64,000 nt of DNA from Streptomyces canus 299MFChir4.1. Its GTDB lineage: Bacteria > Actinomycetota > Actinomycetes > Streptomycetales > Streptomycetaceae. Positions within the stretch are counted from its first letter, which is position 1. Each line of letters begins with the position of its first letter. The position numbers were made by a program, and so were the translations under genes. Shown piece by piece: positions 1-8,085 of the stretch. The stretch lies in contig NZ_KB911591.1 of NCBI RefSeq assembly GCF_000383615.1, forward strand, positions 144,879 through 208,878, read 5' to 3'. Under the pieces are notes generated by a model. That model made no database searches. It was given only the letters and a program-made list of their open reading frames with translations, and was not told where the DNA came from.

Positions 1-740
1 GCGAAGGCGGAGAGCTGGTCGACCATCGTGTTGATGGTGTTCTTGAGTTCGAGGATCTCGCCGCGGGCGTCGACGGTGATCTTCTGGGAGAGGTCTCCCT
101 GCGCCACCGCCGTCGTCACCTGGGCGACGTTGCGGACCTGGGAGGTGAGGTTTCCCGCCATGAAGTTGACCGAATCGGTGAGGTCGCGCCAGACGCCGCC
201 CACCCCGGGCACCTGCGCCTGTCCGCCGAGGCGCCCCTCGCTGCCGACTTCTCGGGCGACGCGGGTGACCTCGTCGGCGAAGGCGGACAGCTGGTCGACC
301 ATCGTGTTGACGGTCTCCTTCAGCTGAAGGATCTCCCCGCGCGCGGGGACGTCGATCTTCTGGGACAGGTCGCCCTTGGCCACCGCCGTCGCCACCTGGG
401 CGATGTCACGGACCTGGGTGGTCAGATTGCCCGCCATCGCGTTGACCGAGTCGGTCAGGTCCGCCCAGGTGCCGGAGACCCCCGGCACCTCCGCCTGGCC
501 GCCCAGCGTGCCCTCGGTGCCCACCTCGCGGGCTACCCGGGTGACCTCCGACGTGAACACGGACAGCTGGTCGACCATGCCGTTGAAGACCGTGGCGATG
601 TCGCCCAGCAGGCCCTCTCCGTCGGACGGCAGCCGGGTGCCGAAGTCACCGTCGCGTACAGCGGTCAGCCCGGCCAGCAACTGCCGTAGCTCCTGCTCGC
701 CCGGGGCCTCTTCCCGGGCCTCCGTCGACGTGCTGGTCAT
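1..740 (-). CDS. Multi-HAMP sensor histidine kinase, N-terminal part
   Basis: The reverse strand is open from an ATG at 738-740 to the window edge, so only the first 246 or so residues are present. The protein contains near-identical HAMP units about 92 residues apart, recognisable by repeated NTMVDQLSAFADEVTRVARE and QVTTAVAQGDLSQKI segments. Proteins of this kind in Streptomyces are very large cytoplasmic sensors with a chain of HAMP domains followed by GAF, histidine kinase and receiver domains; those parts would lie left of the window. No transmembrane segment is visible in the part present. The STAS/HATPase genes to the right suggest a shared signalling theme, which is inference. Confidence 0.85.
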   Translation of the reverse strand, partial: MTSTSTEAREEAPGEQELRQLLAGLTAVRDGDFGTRLPSDGEGLLGDIATVFNGMVDQLSVFTSEVTRVAREVGTEGTLGGQAEVPGVSGTWADLTDSVNAMAGNLTTQVRDIAQVATAVAKGDLSQKIDVPARGEILQLKETVNTMVDQLSAFADEVTRVAREVGSEGRLGGQAQVPGVGGVWRDLTDSVNFMAGNLTSQVRNVAQVTTAVAQGDLSQKITVDARGEILELKNTINTMVDQLSAF

Positions 741-926
741 GCGCACCCTCGTTCCGCTCCCCAAGAGCCCCCGCACCGGGGACTCGGAACCGTGCCGGGC
801 TCTTGAAGGGCCCGCTCACCAGCGACAATCCCGCACCCCACGGGGCTGCCCGATGAGAAATCCGTCGAAGATTAACCCAGGTCCGGAGCAGCGACAAAAG
901 GTTGGCGGGAGGGTTGTGACATGGCG

Positions 927-955
927 AAAAAAGACCTCATGAAGGTGGCATGAGG
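927..955 (-). terminator. Intrinsic terminator after the STAS gene
   Basis: Read on the minus strand, a 7-bp perfect stem (CCTCATG/CATGAGG) with a 7-base loop is followed after two bases by six T residues (927-932 on the plus strand are A). It sits 30 bases past the stop of the STAS gene and upstream of the HAMP kinase start, so it should separate the two transcripts. True T-tract terminators are uncommon in this GC-rich DNA. Confidence 0.7.
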
Positions 956-984
956 GGCTTGACCCTGGGTACTCGGTTTCATTT

Positions 985-1365
985 TCACGAGCCCGGCCGA
1001 GGTGACGCGAGGGCGTCCTCCAGGGTCTCGTGAAAGGGGATGACGCTGTCCAGTCCCACGAGCTGCAGGGTGCGCAGCACAGCGCCCCGCACCACCACGA
1101 GCCGCAGCCATCCCCCCGCGGCCCCGGCGGCCTGGAAAGCGGCGATCAGGGCATTGACGCCGCTGGAGTCCATGAACGTGACCCGGCTCAGATCGATGAC
1201 GACCCGCTGACCCACGGCGGCGTCCGCCCGAGCCAGGGCATGCGTCAGGCCGCCCACGCTCTGGTGGTCGATCTCTCCGTCGAGGCCGAGCACGGTGATG
1301 CCGTCGGTGTCGGTCCGGACCACGGACAATGTGCCGTGACCCGCTGCTTCCCGGTTCTCTGCCAC
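985..1365 (-). CDS. STAS-domain anti-sigma factor antagonist
   Basis: A 126-residue single STAS domain protein of RsbV/SpoIIAA type. The DSSG motif at residues 66-69 holds the serine that a partner kinase would phosphorylate; in the unphosphorylated form such proteins bind the anti-sigma kinase and free the sigma factor. The GTG start at 1363-1365 is preceded by AGAGGA at suitable spacing. A HATPase anti-sigma factor gene diverges from it across 220 bp, a plausible partner, but no sigma factor is adjacent. Confidence 0.88.
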   Translation of the reverse strand: MAENREAAGHGTLSVVRTDTDGITVLGLDGEIDHQSVGGLTHALARADAAVGQRVVIDLSRVTFMDSSGVNALIAAFQAAGAAGGWLRLVVVRGAVLRTLQLVGLDSVIPFHETLEDALASPRPGS

Positions 1366-1585
1366 TTGCGTCCTCTGCGCACTCGATGGGGGCTGTCACG
1401 TCCTTGGTGCCACCGCTGCCCCGGAAGTCCTCGCACGATGCATGAGACGGCCCTTCAGTTCGTCGGCAGCACAGGAAAAGCACGGCACAGGCGTAAGGCG
1501 CGCATCACGGGGTATCCGCGCGCTCATGAACGGGGTACTGGAGATGGTCGGCAGGGTGCGGGTCCTGCCTGAGGAGTGTTCGCGG

Positions 1586-2005
1586 ATGCCGGAAGCCGCA
1601 CCTGCCGAGGTGACCGTGGCCCTGGACGGAGCGGATGGCTGTATCGCCGACGCCCGGGCCCAGACGTCGAAGTTCCTGACGCGGGTGCAGGGGGAGTACG
1701 GGCTGCCGGTGTCGGCCCGCACCATGGACCTGGGGCAGCTGGTGGTCAGCGAACTGGTCACCAACGCGCTGAAATACGCGCCCGGGCCGGTGTTGCTGCA
1801 CCTGCGTATCGCCGACGGCATGCTGGAGATCGAGGTCTGGGACACCGACCCGACCCTTCCGCTGGCTCGCGCCGCCGACGTGGGGCGGGTGGGTCAGCAC
1901 GGTCTGGAGATCGTGTTGGCGGTCGTCCAGGGAATCGAGGTGCGCCGGGAGCCGGTCGGCAAGTGCGTCACGGTCCGGCTCACGTTGCTCGACGAGCCGC
2001 ATTAG
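1586..2005 (+). CDS. HATPase anti-sigma regulatory factor (RsbW-like)
   Basis: A 139-residue GHKL ATPase/kinase of the RsbW family. The N box ELVTNAL is at residues 56-62 and the G1-like region contains WDTD near 85-88, followed by a glycine-rich lid (GRVGQHGLEIV). Proteins like this phosphorylate STAS antagonists or bind sigma factors. The ATG at 1586 was chosen because GAGGAG lies nine bases upstream; the frame is also open back to 1442. It diverges from the STAS antagonist, its likely partner. Confidence 0.82.
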   Translation: MPEAAPAEVTVALDGADGCIADARAQTSKFLTRVQGEYGLPVSARTMDLGQLVVSELVTNALKYAPGPVLLHLRIADGMLEIEVWDTDPTLPLARAADVGRVGQHGLEIVLAVVQGIEVRREPVGKCVTVRLTLLDEPH

Positions 2006-2134
2006 GACGTCCCGGGCCGGCCTCGCCCGGCCCAGCGTCTCTCTTCTCGGGTCCTGCCGTCCGATGCCGGGTGCGCGGACGGCTTGGACAGCGGGACGGA
2101 TCGCGGCTGCCCGCTGCCCGCTGCACGTGACGCC

Positions 2135-2156
2135 CACTTGCTAATATCAGCAATTC
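2135..2156. promoter_or_regulatory. Putative ArsR operator upstream of the arsR-type gene
   Basis: On the minus strand the site reads GAATTGC, eight bases, then GCAA, which is half-perfect against the fully symmetric site at 2913-2934 in front of the sulP gene. It lies about 145 bp before the chosen start of the ArsR-family gene. Two sites with the same arm and the same eight-base spacer, each in front of one of two adjacent genes, suggest autoregulation by the ArsR protein. Confidence 0.55.
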
Positions 2157-2300
2157 ATAAGGTCGTCGCGGCCGGATACGGCGGCCCGTTCCCCGGTGCG
2201 GTTCGGCCGGACCGCGATCGCACGCGAGGATGGTCCGCATGTTCTTGACGAATGGGTCGCCGGCGCGGCCGCGCGCCCGCGCCGGGGAGGGGACGGCAGC

Positions 2301-2651
2301 ATGAGCACGCCGCTGTACCAACTGAAGGCCGAGTTCTTCAAGACCCTCGGTCATCCGGCCCGTATCCGCGTTCTTGAACTGCTGAGCGAGCGCGAGCACG
2401 CGGTCGCCGAGATGCTGCCCGAGGTGGGCATCGAGCCCGCCCACCTGTCCCAGCAGCTGGCCGTCCTGCGCCGCGCGAACCTCGTGGTCACGCGCAAGGA
2501 GGGCTCCGCCGTGTACTACTCGCTGACCAGCCCGCACCTCGCCGAGCTCCTCCGGGTGGCCCGCACCATTCTCTCCGGCGTGCTGGCCGGCCAAGCCGAA
2601 CTCCTCGCCGACCTGCGGGCCGCGCAGGGTGAGGCGAAGCCGCGGTCGTAG
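2301..2651 (+). CDS. ArsR-family winged-helix repressor without cysteines
   Basis: A 116-residue ArsR/SmtB-fold regulator. The conserved start KTLGHPARIRVLELL is followed by a helix-turn-helix around residues 40-65 (EVGIEPAHLSQQLAVLRRAN) and the beta wing VVTRKEGSAVYYSL. The ATG at 2301 follows GGGGAGGGG. There are no cysteine residues, so thiol or soft-metal sensing through the usual CVC site is not possible; the ligand is unknown. It lies 340 bp upstream of a SulP transporter in the same direction and probably controls it, judging by the shared operator motif. Confidence 0.85.
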   Translation: MSTPLYQLKAEFFKTLGHPARIRVLELLSEREHAVAEMLPEVGIEPAHLSQQLAVLRRANLVVTRKEGSAVYYSLTSPHLAELLRVARTILSGVLAGQAELLADLRAAQGEAKPRS

Positions 2652-2912
2652 CCGCGCCGCGCTCCGCGACGGCGACCCACCTCACGGGGCCTTGCCGGGC
2701 CAGTCGAGCAAACCGGGCACCGATCACCGCTGCGCCGCCGTGAGCGGGCCGAGAGCGCTGGACACCAGGTCGGCGGCGTGCGGCAAGCGGCCCATGTCCG
2801 CGGCCGGGCCCTCGGCGGCCCCGACGCCGACCCCCTCGTGCGGGCCGTCGCCGCGCTCGGCCTCCTCGCCCGCCCGTCGGTGATTGCCAACCTGTCGAAC
2901 AAGCGAATACAT

Positions 2913-2934
2913 GAATTGCGAAATATTGCAATTC
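2913..2934. promoter_or_regulatory. Perfect palindromic operator before sulP
   Basis: GAATTGC (2913-2919), eight AT-rich bases, GCAATTC (2928-2934): a perfect 7-bp inverted repeat in a locally AT-rich patch about 60 bp before the SulP start. A related site lies upstream of the neighbouring ArsR gene. Most likely the ArsR binding site, overlapping the sulP promoter. Confidence 0.65.
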
Positions 2935-2992
2935 GTTGGATGCTGTGTCGGTCGTGTTCGCGGGCAGCTAGGGAAGCCGAGGTCACCGCGCC

Positions 2993-4711
2993 ATGAGAAC
3001 GGCCCTCGTACGGCTCACCGAGCTCCTCCCCAGGCGTGACGACCTGACGCAGATGCGGCGCGACCCCCGGCGTGACCTGCTCGCGGGGCTGACGGTCGCC
3101 GTCGTCGCGCTGCCGCTGGCGCTCGGTTTCGGCGTCTCCTCCGGGCTGGGAGCCGAGGCGGGCCTCGCCACCGCCGTCGTGGCGGGCGCCCTCGCCGCGG
3201 TCTTCGGCGGCTCGAATCTCCAGGTGTCCGGGCCGACCGGGGCCATGACGGTGGTCCTGGTGCCGATCGCCCACCGGTACGGGCCGACGGGCGTCCTCGG
3301 CGTCGGGCTCCTGGCCGGACTGATGATCGTCGCGCTGGCGTTGGCACGCGCCGGGAAGTACATGCAGTACATGCCCGCGCCGGTCGTCGAGGGCTTCACA
3401 CTGGGCATCGCCTGCGTGATCGGCCTGCAACAGGTGCCGAACGCGCTCGGCGTGGCCGCACCGGACGCCGAGAACACCGTGGTGGCCGCGGGACAGGCGC
3501 TGGCCGAGTTCGCCCGCCACCCGAACGGGACCGCCGTCGCCCTGGCCGTGGCGGTCGCCGCGGTGATGCTGGCCGGCGCCCGGTGGCGGCCCACCGTCCC
3601 GTTCTCGATCCTGGCCGTGCTCGCGGCGACCGCCGTGGCCCAGGTCCTCCACCTGGACGCGGCGAAGCCGATCGGCGGCCTCCCGTCCGGTCTGCCCGCA
3701 CCTTCCCTGTCCTTCCTCGACCTGGGCTCGCTGGGTGCGCTGCTGCCCTCGGCCGTGGCGGTGGCGGCGCTGGGCGCACTGGAGTCGCTGCTGTCCGCGT
3801 CGGTCGCCGACGGCATGACGGTCGGACAGAAGCACGATCCCGACCGGGAGCTGTTCGGACAAGGACTGGCCAACATCGCCGCCCCGCTCTTCGGCGGCGT
3901 ACCGGCCACCGGCGCGATCGCCCGGACGGCGGTCAACGTGCGCAGCGGAGCGGGCTCCCGGCTCGCCGCCCTCACCCATGCCGCGATCCTCGCCGTGATC
4001 GTCTTCGCCGCCGCGCCGCTGGTGTCGAGGATCCCGCTGGCCGCGCTGGCGGGCGTGCTGATGGCCACCGCGATCCGCATGGTCGAGGTCGGCTCGCTCC
4101 GAGCCATGGCCAGGGCGACCCGCTCCGACGCGCTGATCCTCGTCCTGACGGCGGTCGCCACCCTCGCCCTCGACCTCGTGCACGCGGTCGTCATCGGTCT
4201 GGCAGTGGCGGGCGCCCTCGCGCTGCGCGCCGTGTCCGGACAGGCCCGCCTCGACCAGGTGCCACTGGACCGGGGCGACCACAGCGCCGAGGAGCACGCT
4301 CTGCTGGCCGAGCACATCGTCGCCTACCGTCTCGACGGGCCGCTCTTCTTCGCCGCCGCGCACCGCTTCCTGCTGGAGCTGAGCGAGCTCGCCGACGTCC
4401 GGGTGGTCGTTCTTCGGATGTCCCGGGTCACGACCATGGACGCCACCGGGGCCCTGGTCCTCAAGGACGCCGTGGAGAAGCTCAACCGCCGCGACATCGT
4501 GGTCCTGGCCTCCGGTATCCGGCCCGGTCAGCGACAGGTCCTGGACTCGGTGGGCGCACTCGACCTGCTCCGCCCAGGAGGCAGGGAGTACGCCACCACA
4601 CCGGAGGCGATCAAGGCCGCGCGCGCCCATCTGGAGACGGCCGGCCTCCTGACCGTCGTCCCGGCACAGAAGCGCCACGGCACCGTCACCGACGAGGAAA
4701 CCCTCCGCTGA
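2993..4711 (+). CDS. SulP-family anion transporter with STAS domain
   Basis: A 572-residue integral membrane protein of the SulP/SLC26 family, which moves sulfate, bicarbonate or other anions. The N-terminal signature is clear: DLLAGLTVAVVALPLALGF near residues 28-46, followed by about a dozen hydrophobic segments, GPTGAMTVVLVP around residue 80, and a cytoplasmic STAS domain at the C-terminus (VVVLRMSRVTTMDATGA). Substrate cannot be told from sequence. The upstream palindrome and the cysteine-free ArsR gene suggest repression under some ligand condition. It converges on the next gene with only 22 bp between stops. Confidence 0.9.
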   Translation: MRTALVRLTELLPRRDDLTQMRRDPRRDLLAGLTVAVVALPLALGFGVSSGLGAEAGLATAVVAGALAAVFGGSNLQVSGPTGAMTVVLVPIAHRYGPTGVLGVGLLAGLMIVALALARAGKYMQYMPAPVVEGFTLGIACVIGLQQVPNALGVAAPDAENTVVAAGQALAEFARHPNGTAVALAVAVAAVMLAGARWRPTVPFSILAVLAATAVAQVLHLDAAKPIGGLPSGLPAPSLSFLDLGSLGALLPSAVAVAALGALESLLSASVADGMTVGQKHDPDRELFGQGLANIAAPLFGGVPATGAIARTAVNVRSGAGSRLAALTHAAILAVIVFAAAPLVSRIPLAALAGVLMATAIRMVEVGSLRAMARATRSDALILVLTAVATLALDLVHAVVIGLAVAGALALRAVSGQARLDQVPLDRGDHSAEEHALLAEHIVAYRLDGPLFFAAAHRFLLELSELADVRVVVLRMSRVTTMDATGALVLKDAVEKLNRRDIVVLASGIRPGQRQVLDSVGALDLLRPGGREYATTPEAIKAARAHLETAGLLTVVPAQKRHGTVTDEETLR

Positions 4712-4733
4712 GTCGTCGCGGCCCCCGCGAAAG

Positions 4734-5192
4734 TCAGTCGGGAACGATCGCCTTCTCGGCGGCCGTCCTGATCCGGGTGCCGAAGGCGGGGGCGTCCTTG
4801 CGGGCCGCGGCCAGCGCCAGTCCGACCAGCAGTCTGCCCAGACCGTGCCCTTCCAGGACGTTGAAGATACGGACGCGAGTCCTGCCGTCGGCCAGGGGCT
4901 CCAGGTCGTAGCCACCCTCGCGCACCGTCACGCTGTTCTTGGACACCTCGGCCCAGCGGAGCCTCACCGGCGCTTCGAGTTCGGTGATGCGGAACTCCCG
5001 GGCGGTCTTCATGCCGGCGTCCTTGACGGTGCTCCGGAAGACCGTGCCCACGGCGGTCGGGGTGTCCGGGACCCTCTCGATCCGGAGGACCCGGGGACTG
5101 AACTGAGGATCGTTGCGCCCGTCGGCGAGGTAGGCGAAAACCTCCTCGACCGGCCGGTCGATCTCCACCACCGCTTTGAACTCTCCGGACAT
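4734..5192 (-). CDS. SRPBCC-fold (polyketide cyclase/START-like) protein
   Basis: A 152-residue protein with the start typical of the family, FKAVVEIDRPVEEVFAYLADGRNDPQFSP, and a helix at the C-terminus. This fold forms a hydrophobic ligand pocket; many Streptomyces members have no assigned substrate. The ATG at 5190-5192 has GAGGAG five bases before it; a GTG two codons earlier overlaps that ribosome site and is less likely. It diverges from another SRPBCC gene 200 bp away. Confidence 0.82.
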   Translation of the reverse strand: MSGEFKAVVEIDRPVEEVFAYLADGRNDPQFSPRVLRIERVPDTPTAVGTVFRSTVKDAGMKTAREFRITELEAPVRLRWAEVSKNSVTVREGGYDLEPLADGRTRVRIFNVLEGHGLGRLLVGLALAAARKDAPAFGTRIRTAAEKAIVPD

Positions 5193-5396
5193 GGGCACTC
5201 CTCATCGGTCGACCTGCGACCCGGCCGCAGGGCCCTTCTGCCTGGCGGCACCGTGACCCTACGGGAGGCCCGGACATGACGCGAGACCAACGGTGACCGC
5301 GCGGCAGCGTGGACCGGGAAGGCCGGGCCGGAACCGGTGCATCCGGCCGGGGGATCACGACAGAAGTTCTCTGTACGCACAGTCCTGGAGGTGCCC

Positions 5397-5897
5397 GTGG
5401 CTCGTCGCCATCGTCTGATCCGAGTCAGTCCCAGTGCCGTGTGGGACGTCCTCGCCGACGGTCACCGCTACGCCGAGTGGGTGGTGGGGACCGCGCGGTC
5501 CGAGCCGGTCCGGGGGCAGTGGCCGCACAAGGACGCCGCGATCCGTTTCCAGGTCCGGCTCGGCCCGTTGCGACTGGAGAACGAGACGGTCGTACGCCTC
5601 TGCGAGGAAGGCGTCGCTCTGGAGCTGGAAGCCCACGCCGGCGTGCTGGGCACGGCCCGCATCGCCATTGAACTGCGGCCGTGGGGCGAACACTGCCTGG
5701 TCATCGTGGACGAACACCCCTTGCAGGGAGCCGGCGGCCGGCTGCACAACGTCGGCTTCGACGCGCTGATCCAGTTGCGCCACCGCACCATGCTCGCCCG
5801 ACTGGCCAGGCTGTGCGAGAGCCGGGCCTCCGACGCCCCGCACCTGGCACCCGTCCCTTCGGCGGTACCGGGCGTGGAGGGAGCAGGCCATGCCTGA
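5397..5897 (+). CDS. SRPBCC-family protein in oxidoreductase operon
   Basis: A 166-residue SRPBCC-like protein (ARRHRLIRVSPSAVWDVLADGHRYAEWVVG near the N-terminus is the family pattern). The GTG at 5397 follows GGAGG with a 5-base gap; the frame is open further upstream to 5337 but lacks a ribosome site there. Its 3' end overlaps the next gene by 8 bases, so the two are probably translated together. Role in the unit with the FAD oxidoreductase is unknown; a lipid or hydrophobic substrate carrier is one guess. Confidence 0.75.
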   Translation: MARRHRLIRVSPSAVWDVLADGHRYAEWVVGTARSEPVRGQWPHKDAAIRFQVRLGPLRLENETVVRLCEEGVALELEAHAGVLGTARIAIELRPWGEHCLVIVDEHPLQGAGGRLHNVGFDALIQLRHRTMLARLARLCESRASDAPHLAPVPSAVPGVEGAGHA

Positions 5898-7509
5898 CGC
5901 CGTGGTGATCGGCGCGGGACCCAACGGTCTGGTGGCCGCCAACGTGCTGGCGGACGCCGGCTGGAGCGTCGACGTCCTGGAGGAGCAGCCGGAACCGGGC
6001 GGCGCGGTGCGCCACGACCACGGGGTCGACCCCGCCTTCGTCAACGATCTCTTCAGCTCCTTCTACCCGCTCGCGGCCGCCTCCCCGGTCCTGGACGCAC
6101 TGCGCCTGGAGGACCACGGACTGCGGTGGAGCAACGCGCCGAGTGTGCTCGCGCATCCCCTCACCGACGGCAGCTGCGCCCTTCTGGACCGTGATCTCGA
6201 CACCACCGCCCGGTCCCTCGACGCCTTCGCGCCAGGCGACGGGGACGCTTGGCGGCGGCTGCACGACGTGTGGCTGAGACTGGGCCCCGATCTCCTGGAC
6301 GCCCTGTTCACCCCCTTCCCGCCGGTCCGCGCCTCGGCCCGCCTGGCGTGGCGGCTGCGGGCCGCGGGCGGGCTGCGGATGGCCCGGACCCTGGTCCTTC
6401 CGGTACGGCGGCTGGGGGAGGAGGAGTTCCGCGGGCAGGGCGGCCGGCTCCTGCTGGCGGGAAACGCCCTGCACGCCGACCTCGCCCCGGAATCGGCGGG
6501 CAGCGGCGGCTTCGGCTGGCTGATGGCCATGCTGGGGCAGACGTACGGCTTCCCCGTCCCCGTCGGCGGCTCCGGCGCCCTGACGCAGGCCCTGGCCCGC
6601 CGGCTGCGGGCCCGGGGCGGGCAGGTGCGCTGCGGGCAGCGCGTCGAGGAGGTCGTCGTCCGCGGCGGCCGGGCCGTCGGCGTCCGCACGGCGGCCGGCG
6701 ACGCGGTACCGGCCCGCCGGGCGGTGCTGGCGGACGTGTCGGTACCCGCGCTGTACGGGAGCCTTGTCGCCCCCGAGCACCTGCCCTCGCAGCTCCTGGA
6801 GGACCTGCGCCGGTTCCAGTGGGACTTCGCCACGTTCAAGGTCGACTGGGCGCTCGACGGCCCGGTGCCCTGGCGGGCCGAGCAGGCGTCCCGGGCCGGT
6901 ACGGTCCACCTCGCCGACGGCGTGGACGAACTCACGCGCTTCGCCGCGCAGCTGGCCATGCGACAGGTCCCTGACCGCCCCTTCCTGCTGTTCGGGCAGA
7001 TGACCACCGCCGACGCCACCCGCTCCCCGCAGGGCACGGAATCTGCCTGGGCCTACACCCACGTCCCCCACGAGATCGGGGCCGACGCCGCGGACGAGGG
7101 CATCACCGGCGACTGGGACACCAAGGACCAGGAGCTCATGGCCGACCGGGTCGAACAGCAGGTGGAACGGTTCGCGCCCGGGTTCCGCGCCCTGATCCGG
7201 GGCCGCCGCATCCTGGCGCCCCCGACCCTCCAGGCCCTGGACGCCAACCTGAGCGGCGGCGCCATCAACGGCGGCACCACCGCCCTCCACCAGCAGCTCG
7301 TCTTCCGCCCCGTGCCCGGCACCGGCCGCCCGGAGACCTCGGTCCCCGGGCTCTTCCTGGCCTCCTCCGGCGCCCACCCGGGCGGCGGCGTGCACGGTGC
7401 GCCGGGCGCCAACGCCGCGCGGGCGGCCCTGCACCGACAACGGCCCCCCGGGCTCGCCCGCGCCCAACGACTCCTGACGCGCCGCGACCGCACCGGAAGC
7501 AGACGCTGA
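5890..7509 (+). CDS. Phytoene desaturase-like FAD oxidoreductase
   Basis: A 539-residue flavoprotein of the CrtI/PYROXD2-type amine-oxidase superfamily. The dinucleotide-binding motif GAGPNG is at residues 8-13, followed by the acidic end VLEEQPEPGGAVR near 33-45. The C-terminal FAD-binding stretch is PGLFLASSGAHPGGGVHGAPGANAA. It is distinct from the true crtI at 13446-14975 and lies outside the carotenoid cluster, so a carotenoid role should not be assumed. Neighbours in the same direction are an SRPBCC gene, an unknown protein and an SDR, which together look like a small lipid- or polyene-modifying unit. Confidence 0.82.
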   Translation: MPDAVVIGAGPNGLVAANVLADAGWSVDVLEEQPEPGGAVRHDHGVDPAFVNDLFSSFYPLAAASPVLDALRLEDHGLRWSNAPSVLAHPLTDGSCALLDRDLDTTARSLDAFAPGDGDAWRRLHDVWLRLGPDLLDALFTPFPPVRASARLAWRLRAAGGLRMARTLVLPVRRLGEEEFRGQGGRLLLAGNALHADLAPESAGSGGFGWLMAMLGQTYGFPVPVGGSGALTQALARRLRARGGQVRCGQRVEEVVVRGGRAVGVRTAAGDAVPARRAVLADVSVPALYGSLVAPEHLPSQLLEDLRRFQWDFATFKVDWALDGPVPWRAEQASRAGTVHLADGVDELTRFAAQLAMRQVPDRPFLLFGQMTTADATRSPQGTESAWAYTHVPHEIGADAADEGITGDWDTKDQELMADRVEQQVERFAPGFRALIRGRRILAPPTLQALDANLSGGAINGGTTALHQQLVFRPVPGTGRPETSVPGLFLASSGAHPGGGVHGAPGANAARAALHRQRPPGLARAQRLLTRRDRTGSRR

Positions 7510-7556
7510 CCCATGGCGCCGCCCGCCGGGGCGGCCGTATCTGTCGAGGAGGACCA

Positions 7557-8018
7557 GTGAACGCACACGAGGAGGCCCTCGGCGGCCCCGACCGCGACCA
7601 TCGGCGCCCCGCGGGGGCCGACGACAGGACCGTCGAGGCTCTCGGAGCGCTGTCCAAGGCACTGGAGACGACCGAGCGGGCCCGGGGCCGACTGTACGAC
7701 TTCCACCAGCTGACCGGCACCGCCGACCTGCAACTCGACCGTGCCGTACGGCTGTTGGATGAGGCAGGTCACCCCGAATGGGCCGCGAAGGTCCGTTCGG
7801 AGATCCTCGGGCGCAATGTCATCCCCGGCCACTGGACGTTCCAGATCGTCGAGGCCTACAACGCCACCTACTACCGGCCCTTCCAGCAGCTGGAGACGAG
7901 CGCGGTGCAGGAACTCGCGCGCGGCCGTGACCACTTGTACGAGGCGGAGATGAAGGAGGAGCGCCGCACTCCCGGTCACCCCGACCACGCCGCGCGCCCG
8001 CCGGTCCGCGAGAGCTGA
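7557..8018 (+). CDS. Conserved-looking protein of unknown function
   Basis: A 153-residue soluble protein that I do not recognise. It starts with a GTG at 7557 after a GAGGA ribosome site. The N-terminus is charged and low-complexity; the central part (VEALGALSKALETTERARGRLYDF and on) looks helical, and VRSEILGRNVIPGHWTFQIVEAYNATYY is the most family-like stretch. The C-terminus is rich in Pro, Arg and His. No signal peptide or membrane segment. It lies between the FAD oxidoreductase and the SDR in the same direction, with short gaps, so it is probably co-transcribed. Confidence 0.65.
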   Translation: MNAHEEALGGPDRDHRRPAGADDRTVEALGALSKALETTERARGRLYDFHQLTGTADLQLDRAVRLLDEAGHPEWAAKVRSEILGRNVIPGHWTFQIVEAYNATYYRPFQQLETSAVQELARGRDHLYEAEMKEERRTPGHPDHAARPPVRES

Positions 8019-8085
8019 GCCCGGGCGTTCCCGGAGCGGGGACGCGGCTGACAACGTGCCCGCTCCACGAAAGGAGGGCCGGTCC

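Noticed and set aside
2516..4915. Long open frame antisense to the SulP gene
   Set aside because: It mirrors the plus-strand gene's high-GC third positions; the translation is rich in Arg, Gly and His and shows no domain, while SulP on the other strand is unmistakable.
5890..7509. Second crtI of the carotenoid pathway
   Set aside because: The true crtI is in the crt operon; this protein fits the wider PYROXD2/CrtI-like group and lies outside the cluster, so it was described without a crt symbol.
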